Source: Crossiella cryophila
Lineage (GTDB): Bacteria; Actinomycetota; Actinomycetes; Mycobacteriales; Pseudonocardiaceae
Direction of reading: 5' to 3'
Assembly (NCBI RefSeq): GCF_014204915.1
Contig: NZ_JACHMH010000001.1
Coordinates: 992,001 to 1,056,000 of the forward strand
Length of the DNA stretch: 64,000 bases
Shown here: one piece after another, positions 1 to 9,646 of the stretch
Position numbering within the stretch: the stretch's first letter is position 1
How the letters are laid out: the number at the start of each line of letters is the position of its first letter
Made by a program: the position numbers and the translations under genes
Notes under the pieces: model-generated
What the model was told of the DNA's origin: nothing
Seen by the model: only the letters and a program-made list of their open reading frames with translations
The model's database searches: none

Positions 1-1
1 C

Positions 2-289
2 AAGACCACGCCCGCGGACATGCAGCACGGCACCTTCACCATCACCAACATCGGCGTGTTCGGGGTGGACACCGGCACCCCGATCATCAATCCCGGCGAG
101 TCCGCGATCCTGGCCCTTGGCGCGATCAGGGACATGCCGTGGGTGGTGGACGGGCAGGTGGTGCCGCGCAAGGTGTGCCAGCTCGCGCTGAGCTTCGACC
201 ACCGGGTGGTCGACGGGCAGCAGGGTTCGCAGTTCCTGGCCGATGTCGGCGCGCTGCTGGCCGACCCGGCGATGGCCTTCACCTTCTAG
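2..289 (+). CDS. 2-oxoacid dehydrogenase E2 component, C-terminal end (5' truncated by window)
   Basis: This is the last 95 residues of a dihydrolipoamide acyltransferase, the core subunit of a pyruvate or branched-chain 2-oxoacid dehydrogenase complex. The reading frame is open to the window edge, so the lipoyl and E1/E3-binding domains lie outside. The catalytic motif SFDHRVVDG near the end carries the active-site histidine and aspartate of the CoA-acyltransferase domain. [12 protein letters not shown] and the ILALGAI strand are also typical of that domain. Substrate (pyruvate or branched-chain oxoacid) cannot be decided from this part. It converges on the next gene with a 4-base overlap. 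Confidence 0.93.
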   Translation, partial: KTTPADMQHGTFTITNIGVFGVDTGTPIINPGESAILALGAIRDMPWVVDGQVVPRKVCQLALSFDHRVVDGQQGSQFLADVGALLADPAMAFTF

Positions 290-912
290 GTCAGCAGTAG
301 TTCCAGGCCGAGGTAACCACCACCACCGGCCAGGATGCCGACGGCGCCGCCGACGAGCACCTGGCCGGTGGTGTGGTCCCGCAGGGCGACCCGCGACCAC
401 ATCACCCAGGCCGCGAGCAGAGCGCCCAGCCACAGCCATGGCCCGTAGACGAGCACCAGCATCACCACCGCGCCGGCGGCGACCGCGGCGTGCAGCGAGA
501 TCTTCCAGCGCGCGCCCAGGGTGATCGCCACACAGGCGAGCAGCGAGACGAACATGGCCGCGGCCAGCGAGATGAGCTGGTGCGGGGCCTGGCCGAGGAA
601 GAGGATCAGCCAGCCGGTGGACAGCGAGGCCAGGCAGAGCAGCAGCGGGACGGTGCGGCCCTCCCGGTTGTGCACGTGGTGGGTGTCGTAGCGGCCGGCC
701 TTGGCGCCGCGCAGGATCACCAGCATCGGGAGCACCGCGCCGGTGACCCCGACCACCAGTCCCCACAACAGGGTCGGGCCGATCCGGTGCCCGGTGGCCG
801 GCCAGGCGACCAGCAGTGGCAGCGCCAGCACCCAGACCCAGGGCGCGAGCATCTCGGTGGCGATCCGGGCCGCGAGCGGCCGGGCCAGGGTTTCCGGTTG
901 TTCGGTGGTCAC
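286..912 (-). CDS. PAP2-like phosphatase-family membrane protein
   Basis: A 208-residue integral membrane protein with about six hydrophobic segments. The C-terminal half resembles the PAP2 (phosphatidic acid phosphatase type 2) fold: an NREGR element near residue 80, a KISLHA element in the position of the second phosphatase motif, and SRVALRDH matching the third motif with its histidine. The first motif is weak, so catalytic activity on a lipid phosphate or pyrophosphate is likely but not certain. Its start overlaps the stop of the EspR-like regulator by four bases (ATGA), so the two are co-transcribed and translationally coupled. Confidence 0.7.
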   Translation of the reverse strand: MTTEQPETLARPLAARIATEMLAPWVWVLALPLLVAWPATGHRIGPTLLWGLVVGVTGAVLPMLVILRGAKAGRYDTHHVHNREGRTVPLLLCLASLSTGWLILFLGQAPHQLISLAAAMFVSLLACVAITLGARWKISLHAAVAAGAVVMLVLVYGPWLWLGALLAAWVMWSRVALRDHTTGQVLVGGAVGILAGGGGYLGLELLLT

Positions 913-1337
913 CGGTCGGTCTCCCGTTTCTCCAGCTCGCCGACCTGCTCGATCATCACCATGATCAGGTGCTGGTGCAGCGGGGACAGCTCGCGCACCC
1001 GGTCCAGCAGCGCGTCGGAGGCCCCGGCCTGCGCTACCCGGCCGTCGAGTTCGGCCCGGACCCGCTCGTGCACCGGCGCGTCCAGGAAGTAGCCGGCAGG
1101 CACGTCGAAGGCGGTGGCCAGGGCCCTGAGGTGGCTGGCCTTGGGATCGTCGCGCTGACCGTTGCGCAGCATCCAGATGTAGCTCTGCGTGATGGCGCCG
1201 CCGTTCGCGCGAATGGCGGCCGCGATGTCCTCGTTGCTGAACATCCGGCCGTCGGCTCGCCTGCGCTTGTCGAACAGCAGGTTCAGCGCCTCGGCGAAGG
1301 GCGGTGGCCCCTCGCCATCGTGTTCCCCAGTACCCAC
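909..1337 (-). CDS. EspR-like helix-turn-helix regulator
   Basis: A 142-residue DNA-binding protein. The order of elements (a FAEALNLLFDKRR leader helix, an HTH at about residues 30-70 containing SYIWMLRNGQRDDP, then ALATAFDVPAGYFLD) matches the mycobacterial EspR/XRE group, which binds DNA as a dimer of dimers and acts partly as a nucleoid protein. An in-frame TTG lies further upstream at 1373, but GTG at 1337 is preferred: it sits seven bases after a TACCCT -10 box, with a TTGTTT -35 at 17-base spacing, which indicates a leaderless transcript. It probably controls itself and the PAP2-like gene; inverted repeats lie just upstream. Confidence 0.8.
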   Translation of the reverse strand: MGTGEHDGEGPPPFAEALNLLFDKRRRADGRMFSNEDIAAAIRANGGAITQSYIWMLRNGQRDDPKASHLRALATAFDVPAGYFLDAPVHERVRAELDGRVAQAGASDALLDRVRELSPLHQHLIMVMIEQVGELEKRETDR

Positions 1338-1344
1338 CTTGAGC

Positions 1345-1373
1345 AGGGTACTTTCACATGGGTGGAGAAACAA
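1345..1373 (-). promoter_or_regulatory. Promoter of the EspR-like/PAP2 operon (leaderless)
   Basis: On the minus strand TTGTTT (1373-1368) is followed after 17 bases by TACCCT (1350-1345). The GTG start at 1337 lies seven bases further, where transcription would begin. No Shine-Dalgarno site precedes this GTG. Confidence 0.55.
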
Positions 1374-1390
1374 CGGGGGTCATCTTCACT

Positions 1391-1405
1391 ACTGTTGACA
1401 ACAGT
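1391..1405. promoter_or_regulatory. 15-bp palindrome, candidate operator
   Basis: ACTGTTG-A-CAACAGT is a perfect 7-bp inverted repeat around one base. It lies about 55-70 bases upstream of the proposed EspR-like start, so it is a candidate binding site for that regulator. Confidence 0.5.
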
Positions 1406-1431
1406 TGGCAACCTGTGATTACCTGAGCGGG

Positions 1432-1500
1432 CTTCAACGGGGGTGAAGACAGGGGGGCCTGATTTCGACGGCGGTGAACGTCGCCGAATGGCTTCACCGC
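1432..1500. promoter_or_regulatory. Iterated TGAA/TTCA inverted repeats
   Basis: CTTCA (1432-1436) pairs with TGAAG (1444-1448). GCGGTGAA (1471-1478) pairs exactly with TTCACCGC (1493-1500) across 14 bases. GGTGAA therefore occurs twice on the plus strand and once inverted inside 70 bases. The spacing suits oligomeric binding by an EspR-type protein, but this is inference. Confidence 0.4.
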
Positions 1501-1544
1501 AGGGGGGACACACTGGGGGACCCTCATGCCCGTTGACGCTCCAG

Positions 1545-1583
1545 CCGCGGCTCCGCTTGGTCCCCAGTCGAGCGGAGCCGCGG
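1545..1583 (-). terminator. Terminator hairpin of the cyd-kinase operon
   Basis: A perfect 13-bp stem (1545-1557 with 1571-1583, loop 13) begins two bases beyond the histidine kinase stop codon. There is no U tract, as is usual for GC-rich actinomycete terminators. Confidence 0.65.
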
Positions 1584-1584
1584 T

Positions 1585-2730
1585 TCAGGGCAGCGGTACT
1601 TCCCAGCTCACCGTGGTCCCACTGCGCGGCGAGGACGCCACCCGGCAGCGCCCGCCGGCAGCGGCCGCCCGCTCCTCGATGTGCCGCAGCCCGCGCCGGG
1701 TCACCCCGCGCGGAATCCCGCAGCCGTCGTCGGCGACCTGCAGCCGCAGCCCGTCCACATCCCGGTTCACCCGCACCCACACCGAACGCGCGCCGGAGTG
1801 CCGGACCACATTGGACAGTGCCTCGCGCAACGCGGCCCGCGCGTGGTCGGCCACCGCGGTCGGCACATCGGTGAGATCGCCGTTGATCTGGAGTTTGGGT
1901 TGCACACCAAGGAGTTCACCCGCGATGGCGATCTCCGCGCGAACCGAGTCGACCAGGTCGGGGGCCCGGTCCGCGCCGTCCGGATCGGCCGAGCGCAGGG
2001 TGCGCACGGTGGCCCTGACCTCGGCGATGGTCTTGTCCAGCTCGTCGACGGTGTCCGCGATCCGGTGCGCGTCCGCCTCGTCGAGACGGCCGGCGAGCCT
2101 GCGCCCCAGCAGTTCCAGCTGCACGCCTGCCGCGTAGAGGCGTTGCACGATCACGTCGTGCAGGTCACGCGCGATCCGCTCCCGCTCCTGGTAGACCGCG
2201 ATCCGTTGGCGCGCGGTGGATCCCTCGGCCAGCACCAGCGCCAGCCCCGCCTGCACCGCGAAGGAGTTCACCACGTCCACAGTGGACTGGGCGAAGGGCT
2301 TGGCCGCCTTGCGCCGGTACACCGCCAGCGCACCGAGCCGCTGTTCCCTGGTGCCGAAGGGCGCCACCGCGAACGGCCCGTAGCCGCGCAACGCCCGTGG
2401 CACGAACGGCGCGGTCCGCGGGTCCTGGTTGAGGTCGTCCACCACCACCGGCACCCCGCTGCGCGCCACCCGCGCCGCCGCCGAGCGCGGTGACAGCACG
2501 GCGCCCACCGGGTCCTCCGCGCTCTGCCCGTGCGCGGCCTCCACGGTCAGCCCGCCGTCGTCGTTGCGCACCATGACCAGCCCGAGATCCGCCTCCGCCA
2601 GCTCCGCCACCCGCCGGACCACCAGCGGCAGCACCGCGTCCGGGTCATCGCCGGACAACGCCGCCGAGGTGATCTCGGTCGAGGCGGCCAGCGCACGAGC
2701 GGCGAGCGAGGGGTCCATGACCAGAATCAT
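1585..2730 (-). CDS. GAF-domain sensor histidine kinase (NarL/DosS type)
   Basis: A 381-residue soluble kinase. An N-terminal GAF domain (about residues 15-165) is followed by a HisKA_3 dimerisation helix with the phosphoacceptor motif ERIARDLHD near residue 190, then an HATPase_c domain with the N box EALSNVVRHSG and the G box DDGCGI. No membrane segment is present, so it should sense a cytoplasmic signal; DosS/DosT-type GAF kinases bind haem and sense O2, CO, NO or redox state. Its ATG overlaps the cydDC stop by four bases, so it is the last gene of the cytochrome bd operon. No response regulator lies beside it. Whether this GAF domain binds haem cannot be read from sequence. Confidence 0.9.
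   Translation of the reverse strand: MILVMDPSLAARALAASTEITSAALSGDDPDAVLPLVVRRVAELAEADLGLVMVRNDDGGLTVEAAHGQSAEDPVGAVLSPRSAAARVARSGVPVVVDDLNQDPRTAPFVPRALRGYGPFAVAPFGTREQRLGALAVYRRKAAKPFAQSTVDVVNSFAVQAGLALVLAEGSTARQRIAVYQERERIARDLHDVIVQRLYAAGVQLELLGRRLAGRLDEADAHRIADTVDELDKTIAEVRATVRTLRSADPDGADRAPDLVDSVRAEIAIAGELLGVQPKLQINGDLTDVPTAVADHARAALREALSNVVRHSGARSVWVRVNRDVDGLRLQVADDGCGIPRGVTRRGLRHIEERAAAAGGRCRVASSPRSGTTVSWEVPLP
2276..2286. repeat. Recurrent 11-mer TCCACAGTGGA, copy 1
   Basis: First of five exact copies (either orientation) at 2276, 7128, 15557, 20558 and 60326. This one lies inside the histidine kinase gene and encodes Ser-Thr-Val-Asp. Confidence 0.7.
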
Positions 2731-5700
2731 GCCCCGACCCGCACAACCAGGTCCGCCCCCGCCGCCTCCGCCGCCCGATGGGTGACGTGCACCAGCGTGC
2801 TGCCCGGCAACTCGGCCCGGATCGCGGCCAGCACCCGCCGCGCGGTGGGTTCGTCGAGGTGCGCGGTCGGCTCGTCCATCAGCAGCACCCCGGTCCCCCG
2901 GGCGTAGAGCAGTGCGCGGGCCAGGCCGAGGCGCTGCGCCTCGCCACCGGACACCGCGGCCCCGCCGACGCCGACCTGGGTGTCCAGGCGCTGCTGCCAG
3001 TCCTCGAGGGCGACGGTGCGCAGTGCGGCGCGGAGTTCGTCGTCGGTGGCGTGCGGGTCGCCGAGCAGGAGGTTCTCCCGGACGGTGGTGGAGACCAGTT
3101 GTGGGTCCTGGGGGGACCAGGCGGCGGTGGCGGGGATGGTGGCGTGGCCCTGGTCGGGGTGCAGGAAACCGAGCAGGACGGCGAGCAGGGTGGATTTGCC
3201 AGCGCCGGAGGGGCCGACGATGGCGGTGTGGGCGCCGGGCGGGATGTGCAGGGTGAGGTCGCGGAGGGTGGGGGTGGGGGTGCCTGGCCAGCGGACGTCG
3301 ATGTGGTCAAGGCGGATTTCGGGGGGCTGTGGATAGGTCGGGATTGTGGATAGGTCGCGATCTTGGCGGGGGTTTGGGGAGGGGGGTGGGGGTGGGGTGG
3401 GGCAGTCTGGAATTGGGGGGACCCCCTCGCGCGCGCGGGTGAGGGCGGGGGCGGGGGTGGGCGAGGGGTCGAGGTCGAGGTCGGGGGCGGCGGCGAGGGC
3501 GGGAGCGGCGGCGGCTCGGCCGGAGGTTGGGGCGGGGGCGGAGGTTGGGGCGGGGGCTCCGGCGGAGGTGCGGGCTGGGGCGGGGGTGGATTGGCTGGTC
3601 AGGTTGGCGTAGGCGGTGCGGAGGGGGCGGAGTTGCTGGGCGGCTGGGGCGAGCAGCGACAGGGTTTCGGTCAGGGCCAGGGGCAGGAGGGCCAGGACGG
3701 GGGCGAGCAGGGGGTTGAGGGTTCCGGCGGCTACTGCTTCGGCGCCCTGGTGGATGGCCAGGGTGGTCGCCGTGCCGGTGCAGAGGGTGAGCAGGGCCAG
3801 GGCGAGGCCGTTGGCCAGGGCTTGGCGGCGGGATTGGGTGGCCAGGGTTTGGTCGGCCTGGGTGACTACTCGGTGGCGTTGGTGGGCTGCGTTGGTGGCG
3901 AGCAGGTCCGGGGCGGCGGTCAGCAGGGTGAGGATGGCGTTGGCGAGGGTTCTTCTGCCCTGGGACAGGTTGCGGGTGGCCTTGTTGTCGGCGAGTACCG
4001 CTAGCAGGGGGGCGAGGGTGGCCGCGGCGAGGACTGCCAGGGCCAGGGTGAGGCCCGCCGCGGGGAGGATGAGGGTTTGGATGGTGATGGCGACTGTGGC
4101 GACCACGGCCGCCACCACCGGGGGGATGAGGACTCTGGGGATGAGGTCGCGGACCGTGTCGGTGTCGGTGACCAGGCGGTGCAGGCCGTCGGTGCGGGGC
4201 AGCGGGCCCTGGGCGACCAGGTCGCGCCACAGGCTGGTGCGCAGGGTGTTGGCGGTGCGGAAGGCGGCGTCGTGGGTGACCAGGCGTTCCAGGTAACGCA
4301 GCACCGCCCGGCCGAGGCCGAAGGTGCGCACGCCGACCACCGCGACCAGCAGGGTCAGCATGGGGGGCTGGGTGGAGGCCTTGGCGATCAGCCAGGCCGA
4401 GGTGGCGGTCAGGGCGATGCCGCTGGCCAGGGCGGTCGCGCCGAGCAGGGCGCCCAGTAGTGAGCGGCGGGACAACAGTGTCCGCAGTGGACGGTGACGC
4501 GGGCGGCGAGGGTGGGGTGCCGCCCGCGTCACCTCGACACCGCCGAGGGGTGTCCCGGCGGTGGGTTCGGGGGTGGTGTGCGAGATCAGGACTACCGCGG
4601 CGCCCGCGGCCTTGGCCTGCTCGACCGCGTTGAGCACGGCGGTGGCGGTGGCCGGGTCCAGGTGCGCGGTGGGTTCGTCGAGCAGCAGCAGCCAAGCGCC
4701 GCGGCGCAGCCGGAGCAGGGCGCGGGCCACGGCCAGGCGCTGGCGTTCGCCCGCGGAGAGTTCGGCCGGGGGGCGGTGCAGCAGGTGGTCGATGCCGAGT
4801 TGGTGGGTGAGGTCGAGGAGTTCGGCGATGCGGGGTGGTTCGCCGGGCAGGTCCTGGACGGACTCGGTGAGTTCGGCGGTGACCGTGGCGGCGGCGAACT
4901 GGGGGCGTTGCGGGACCCAGCCGATCTGGCGACGCCAGCCCTCTCTGTCCACTTCGGACAGATCGACGCCGTCGACGGTGATCTTGCCATGGTCCGGGTC
5001 GCGGAAGCCCAGCAGCACGGCCAGTGCGGTGGACTTGCCGGTGCCGCTGGGGCTGTGCAGGTGGACCAGTTCGCCTGGGGCCACCGAGAAGGACAGGCCG
5101 TCGGGGGCGTCCCGGTCGCGGCGGCGGACGTGCAGGCCGGCCACGAACACCCGGCCGCGGTGCGCGGGCACGCTGCCTGACTTGGGCGTGGGCTCGTCGA
5201 GGATCTTGGTCACCCGGCGGACGACCTCCATGCCGTCCTCGCTGGCGTGGTGCGCGGCGCCGACCGCGCGAATTGCCTGGTAGCACTCGGGCGCGAGGAT
5301 CAGCACCAGCAGGCCGACCTCCAGCGTCAGCCCGCCCGCGGCCAGCCGGGTGCCGATGAGCACCGCGACCAGCGCCACCGACAGCGTGGCCAGCAGTTCC
5401 AGTGCCAGCGCCGAGGTGAAGGCGATCCGCAACGTCCTGCCGACCGCGGTGCGGTGTGCCTCGCCGACCCGGCGGATCGCCTCGGTCTGGGCCTGTGCCC
5501 GGCGGAACGCGGTCAGCACCGGCAGCGCGCGGACCAGTTCGGCGGCGTGGCTGGACAGCCGTAGGGTGGCGTCGGCGGCCTTGGCCGCCACCTCCGCGGT
5601 GTAGCCGCCGATGAGGATCGCGAACAGCGGCAGCAGCGGCACGGTCACCGCGATCACCAGCGCGGACGGCCAGTCCGTCCACAGGATCGCCGCACCCACC

Positions 5701-6151
5701 AGCGGGGGCGCCACCGCGACGGTGACCAGGGCGGGCAGGTAGCGGGTGAAGTAGTCGTCCAGGGCGTCCAGGCCCTTGGTGGCCAGCGCGGTAAGTGCGG
5801 CCGGGCCGCCGCCGGCGCGTTCCGGGTCGGCGATCCACTCCGGGCCCAGCCGCAGCGCGTGCGTGAGCAGCGCGGTGCGCAGTTCCTCCTTGGCGCCGGC
5901 GGCGGCGCGGGCGGCGACGGTTTCGGTGCCCCAGGCCAGGATCGACCTGGCGGCGACCGCGATGGCCAGCACGGTGACCGGGGTGGCCAGCTCGAACCGG
6001 CCTGCCACGATCCCGGCGAGCGCGGTGGCCAGTGCCCAGGCCTGGGCGACCAGGGCCGAGGCGGTGAGGGCGGCGAGCACCGCGGTCACCGCCAGGGCGC
6101 GGCGGGTGGAGCGGGACAGCGCGGGCAGGGCGCCCAGCGGGCCACGGGTCC

Positions 6152-6155
<4 letters not shown>
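2727..6155 (-). CDS. cydDC: Fused thiol reductant ABC exporter CydDC
   Basis: At 1142 residues this is CydD and CydC joined in one chain, each half with six membrane helices and an ABC ATPase. Walker A motifs are SPSGTGKST in the first half and GPSGAGKST in the second; signatures are LSAGERQRLAVARAL and VSGGEAQRLGLARAL. The exporter moves cysteine/glutathione-type thiols, or haem, out of the cytoplasm and is needed to assemble cytochrome bd. ATG at 6155 was chosen because it overlaps the cydB stop by four bases; a longer frame to 6446 is cydB shadow. Between the second membrane domain and its ATPase (about residues 850-950) is a Pro/Ala/Thr-rich low-complexity linker encoded by a strongly strand-skewed G tract. 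Confidence 0.95.
3363..3420 (+). repeat. G-tract able to form G-quadruplexes inside cydDC
   Basis: The plus (template) strand has at least six runs of four or more G within 58 bases, for example GGGGAGGGGGGTGGGGGTGG. It encodes part of the proline-rich linker of CydDC and is the most strand-biased stretch in the window. Confidence 0.7.
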
Positions 6156-7132
<977 letters not shown>

Positions 7133-7143
7133 TGTGGACACTC

Positions 7144-8634
7144 CTAGTAGGCGAAGGCCAGTACGTCGTCGGACTTCTTGTTCTCGCCCTCGTCCGGTTC
7201 CTCGGGTTTGGGTGGCATCACCCCGGCGACGCCCGCCATCGCGTAGCGGCGGAGCAGGAAGAACTCGACCACGGCGAGCACGCCGTAGAGCGTGGTCAGC
7301 GAGATGAGCGAGATGAGCGCCTCGGTGGTGCTGATCGCGGAGACCGCCTGCGCGGTGTACATCCACACCCCGTCCACGCCGCTGGGGTTGGGCACCACCA
7401 CGAACGGCTGGCGGCCCATCTCGGTGAAGATCCAGCCGAAGCTGTTGGCCAGGAACGGGGTGGCGATCCCGCCGAGCGCGGCCCAGACGAACCAGCGCCC
7501 CTTGGGCAGCCGTCCCCTGCGGGTCAGCCAGAGCGCGGCGGCCGAGGCGAGCGCGGCCAGCGCGCCGAAGCCGATCATCAGCCGGAAGCCCCAGTAGGTC
7601 ACCGGCAGGTTGGGCACGTACTCGATCGGCTTGCCCGCGAAGGAACCCATCCGCGGGTCGTTGGGGTAGTTCTCGCCGTACTTGGCCTTGTAGATCTTGA
7701 CCAGGTCCTCGACGCCCTTGACCTCGGAGTTGAGATCGCTGTTGGCCAGGAAGGACAGCAGCGCGGGCACGGTGACGCTCTTGACGCTCTCGCAGTCCGC
7801 GCGGGTCACATCGCCGACGGCGAAGATCGAGAAGCCGGCCGGTTTCTCGGTGTGGCAGAGGGCTTCGGCCGCGGCCATCTTCATCGGCTGCTGCTCGAAC
7901 ATCAGCTTGGACTGCAGGTCGCCGGTGAGCGCGACCCCGGCGAAGGCGATCACGCCGACCCAGCCGCCCAGCTTGACCGAGGCCCGCCACACCGGGGTGT
8001 CGGTGCCCTTGCGCCGGGCCAGGTGCCAGACCGAGACGCCGACCAGCAGTGCGGCGGCCACCGCGAGTGCGCCGAACATGGTGTGCGGGAAGGCGGCCAG
8101 CACGGTGGAGTTGGTCAGCAGGTCGCCGATCGAGCGCAGCTGCGGGCGGCCGTTGGGGCCGAGGGTGGCGCCGACCGGGTGCTGCATCCAGGAGTTCGCG
8201 GACAGGATGAAGTAGGCCGAGGCGACCGTGGCCAGCGAGGCGGCCCAGATGCAGGCCAGGTGCACCCGCCGGGACAGCCGGGACCAGCCGAAGATCCACA
8301 GGCCGAGGAAGGTCGACTCGACGAAGAAGGCGACCAGGCCCTCGATGGCCAGCAGCGAGCCGAAGACGTCGCCGACGAAGCGGGAGTACTCGCTCCAGGA
8401 CATGCCGAACTGGAACTCCTGCACGATGCCGGTCACCACGCCCATGGCGAAGTTGATCAGCATCAGCTTGCCCCAGAACTTGGTCATCGCCAGGTACTTG
8501 GGGTTCCCGGTGCGGTGCCAGGCCGTCTGCATGCCTGCCACCAGCAGCGACAGACCGATGGTCAGGGGCACCATCAGGAAGTGGTAGACGGTGGTGATGC
8601 CGAACTGCCACCGCGCGATATCGAGGACCTCCAC
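7144..8634 (-). CDS. cydA: Cytochrome bd oxidase subunit I
   Basis: This 496-residue protein carries the haem ligands of the bd oxidase: the N-terminal WQFGITTVYHFLMVPLTIG helix with its conserved histidine, the GVVTGIVQEFQFGMSWSEYSR helix, and the periplasmic Q loop region, which is of the short type. It is the first gene of cydA-cydB-cydDC-kinase. The start is GTG at 8634 with only a weak ribosome site. A DosR-like box lies about 80-95 bases upstream, suggesting induction by low oxygen or NO. Confidence 0.96.
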   Translation of the reverse strand: MEVLDIARWQFGITTVYHFLMVPLTIGLSLLVAGMQTAWHRTGNPKYLAMTKFWGKLMLINFAMGVVTGIVQEFQFGMSWSEYSRFVGDVFGSLLAIEGLVAFFVESTFLGLWIFGWSRLSRRVHLACIWAASLATVASAYFILSANSWMQHPVGATLGPNGRPQLRSIGDLLTNSTVLAAFPHTMFGALAVAAALLVGVSVWHLARRKGTDTPVWRASVKLGGWVGVIAFAGVALTGDLQSKLMFEQQPMKMAAAEALCHTEKPAGFSIFAVGDVTRADCESVKSVTVPALLSFLANSDLNSEVKGVEDLVKIYKAKYGENYPNDPRMGSFAGKPIEYVPNLPVTYWGFRLMIGFGALAALASAAALWLTRRGRLPKGRWFVWAALGGIATPFLANSFGWIFTEMGRQPFVVVPNPSGVDGVWMYTAQAVSAISTTEALISLISLTTLYGVLAVVEFFLLRRYAMAGVAGVMPPKPEEPDEGENKKSDDVLAFAY

Positions 8635-8711
8635 GGCTTTCAGCCTGCCCCGTACCCGGCCTGAGCAGCAGGTACCGGAGTCCTCTCTCGCCCGGCCGAG
8701 GGTCCCCCGGT

Positions 8712-8731
8712 GGCGGGACCAAGGTCCCGGT
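8712..8731. promoter_or_regulatory. DosR/DevR-like box upstream of cydA
   Basis: CGGGACC-AA-GGTCCCG is an inverted repeat centred at 8721.5. It keeps all the G/C core positions of the mycobacterial DosR consensus (GGGACT-WW-AGTCCC), differing at the T/A flanking the spacer and in the outer A/T positions. An extra half-site GGTCCC lies at 8701-8706. Another GGGACC in the window (54873-54878, near uspA) lacks a partner. Confidence 0.5.
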
Positions 8732-8782
8732 GACCGGCCTCACCCCGCGCCGTAGCTCGCTTCGCCCGGTTCGCCGGGTTAG

Positions 8783-8920
8783 GATCGCCTTGCCTGAGGG
8801 GAGTAGTTCCCGCAGTCGCCGCCGGTTCGCCTGCGGTGGTTCGGCGAGGTGATCGACATACTGAACGCCCATTGCGGCGTTCCGGTCCCTCACCCACGGT
8901 TTCCGTGGGCGAACGAGACC
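8783..8920 (+). promoter_or_regulatory. yybP-ykoY (Mn2+) riboswitch aptamer
   Basis: The two conserved Mn-binding loops are recognisable: GGGGAGTAG at 8798-8806 and GACATACTG at 8855-8863, with the closing GAGACC at 8915-8920 and hairpins between. This is the order of the yybP-ykoY family, which binds Mn2+ and turns on Mn exporters. It directly precedes a GDT1/TMEM165-type gene, a known partner family. Confidence 0.85.
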
Positions 8921-8998
8921 TCCGGCCGGGTTGACCATGCCCGGTCGGAGTCATCCTGCCTCCGTCTGGGTCGAATCCACGGAGAGGGACCCAGGCAG
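8921..8998 (+). promoter_or_regulatory. Riboswitch expression platform (SD sequestration)
   Basis: TCCGGCCGGG (8921-8930) pairs with CCCGGTCGGA (8940-8949) with one G-U pair. A second stem pairs CTGGGTC (8966-8972) with GACCCAG (8988-8994) and CTGCC (8956-8960) with GGCAG (8994-8998, sharing one base). The Shine-Dalgarno GGAGAGGG (8981-8988) lies inside the second hairpin, next to the ATG at 8999. There is no U tract, so control is probably translational. Confidence 0.55.
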
Positions 8999-9604
8999 AT
9001 GACGTTCTCCCTGCTCGCGCTGGGCGCCGCGTTCGCGCTGGTGCTACCGGTCGAGCTGCCGGACAAAACGCTGATCGCCACCCTGGTGCTGACCACCAGG
9101 TACCGGGCCTGGCCGGTGTTCATCGGGGTCACCGCGGCCTTCGCGGTGCAGTGCGTGATCGCGGTCGCCTTCGGCAGCGCGCTGACCCTGCTGCCACCGC
9201 AACTGGTGGCCGCGGTGGTCGCGCTGATGTTCGGCATCGGCGCGTTCATGCTGCTGCGCGAGGGTTTCCGCAAGGTGGATCAGGGCGAGGACGACGCGGC
9301 GGGCGCCGGTGAGCAGGAGGTCCCGGCCTGGCGGGCGACGCTGACCTCCTTCGGCGTGCTGTTCGCGGCCGAGTGGGGCGATGCCTCCCAGCTGGCCATC
9401 GCCGCGCTGACCGCCCGCTACGCCGCACCGCTGGAGGTCGGCCTTGGCGCCTTCCTGGCGCTGGTGACGGTGGCCGCGATCGCGGTGCTGGTCGGGCGGA
9501 AGGTGCGGCACCGGCTGCCCACCCACCTGATCCAGCGGGTCGCGGGCGGGGTGTTCACCGTGTTCGCGTTGCTGGCCGCCGGGCAGGCCGTGTTCGGCGG
9601 CTGA
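8999..9604 (+). CDS. GDT1/TMEM165-family Mn2+ exporter (UPF0016)
   Basis: A 201-residue membrane protein built of two homologous three-helix halves. Each half carries the family's acidic motif: ELPDKT near residue 18 (usually ExGDKT) and EWGDASQ near residue 125. Bacterial members such as MneA export manganese. A yybP-ykoY riboswitch sits in the leader and fits that role: excess Mn2+ would open the ribosome site. ATG at 8999 was chosen over an upstream frame start because it follows GGAGAGGG and begins the first membrane helix. The first motif has P in place of G, a small departure. Confidence 0.9.
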   Translation: MTFSLLALGAAFALVLPVELPDKTLIATLVLTTRYRAWPVFIGVTAAFAVQCVIAVAFGSALTLLPPQLVAAVVALMFGIGAFMLLREGFRKVDQGEDDAAGAGEQEVPAWRATLTSFGVLFAAEWGDASQLAIAALTARYAAPLEVGLGAFLALVTVAAIAVLVGRKVRHRLPTHLIQRVAGGVFTVFALLAAGQAVFGG

Positions 9605-9646
9605 TTTCCGCCGGACTTCGCCGGGCAGGACGGCGAGGCTGGCGAT

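Noticed and set aside
3346-4004. Glycine-rich plus-strand frames inside cydDC
   Set aside because: They mirror the proline-rich linker and have no start signal or homology.
8635-8782. Rex-type operator for cydA
   Set aside because: No TGTGA...TCACA palindrome is present; the DosR-like box is the only clear repeat there.
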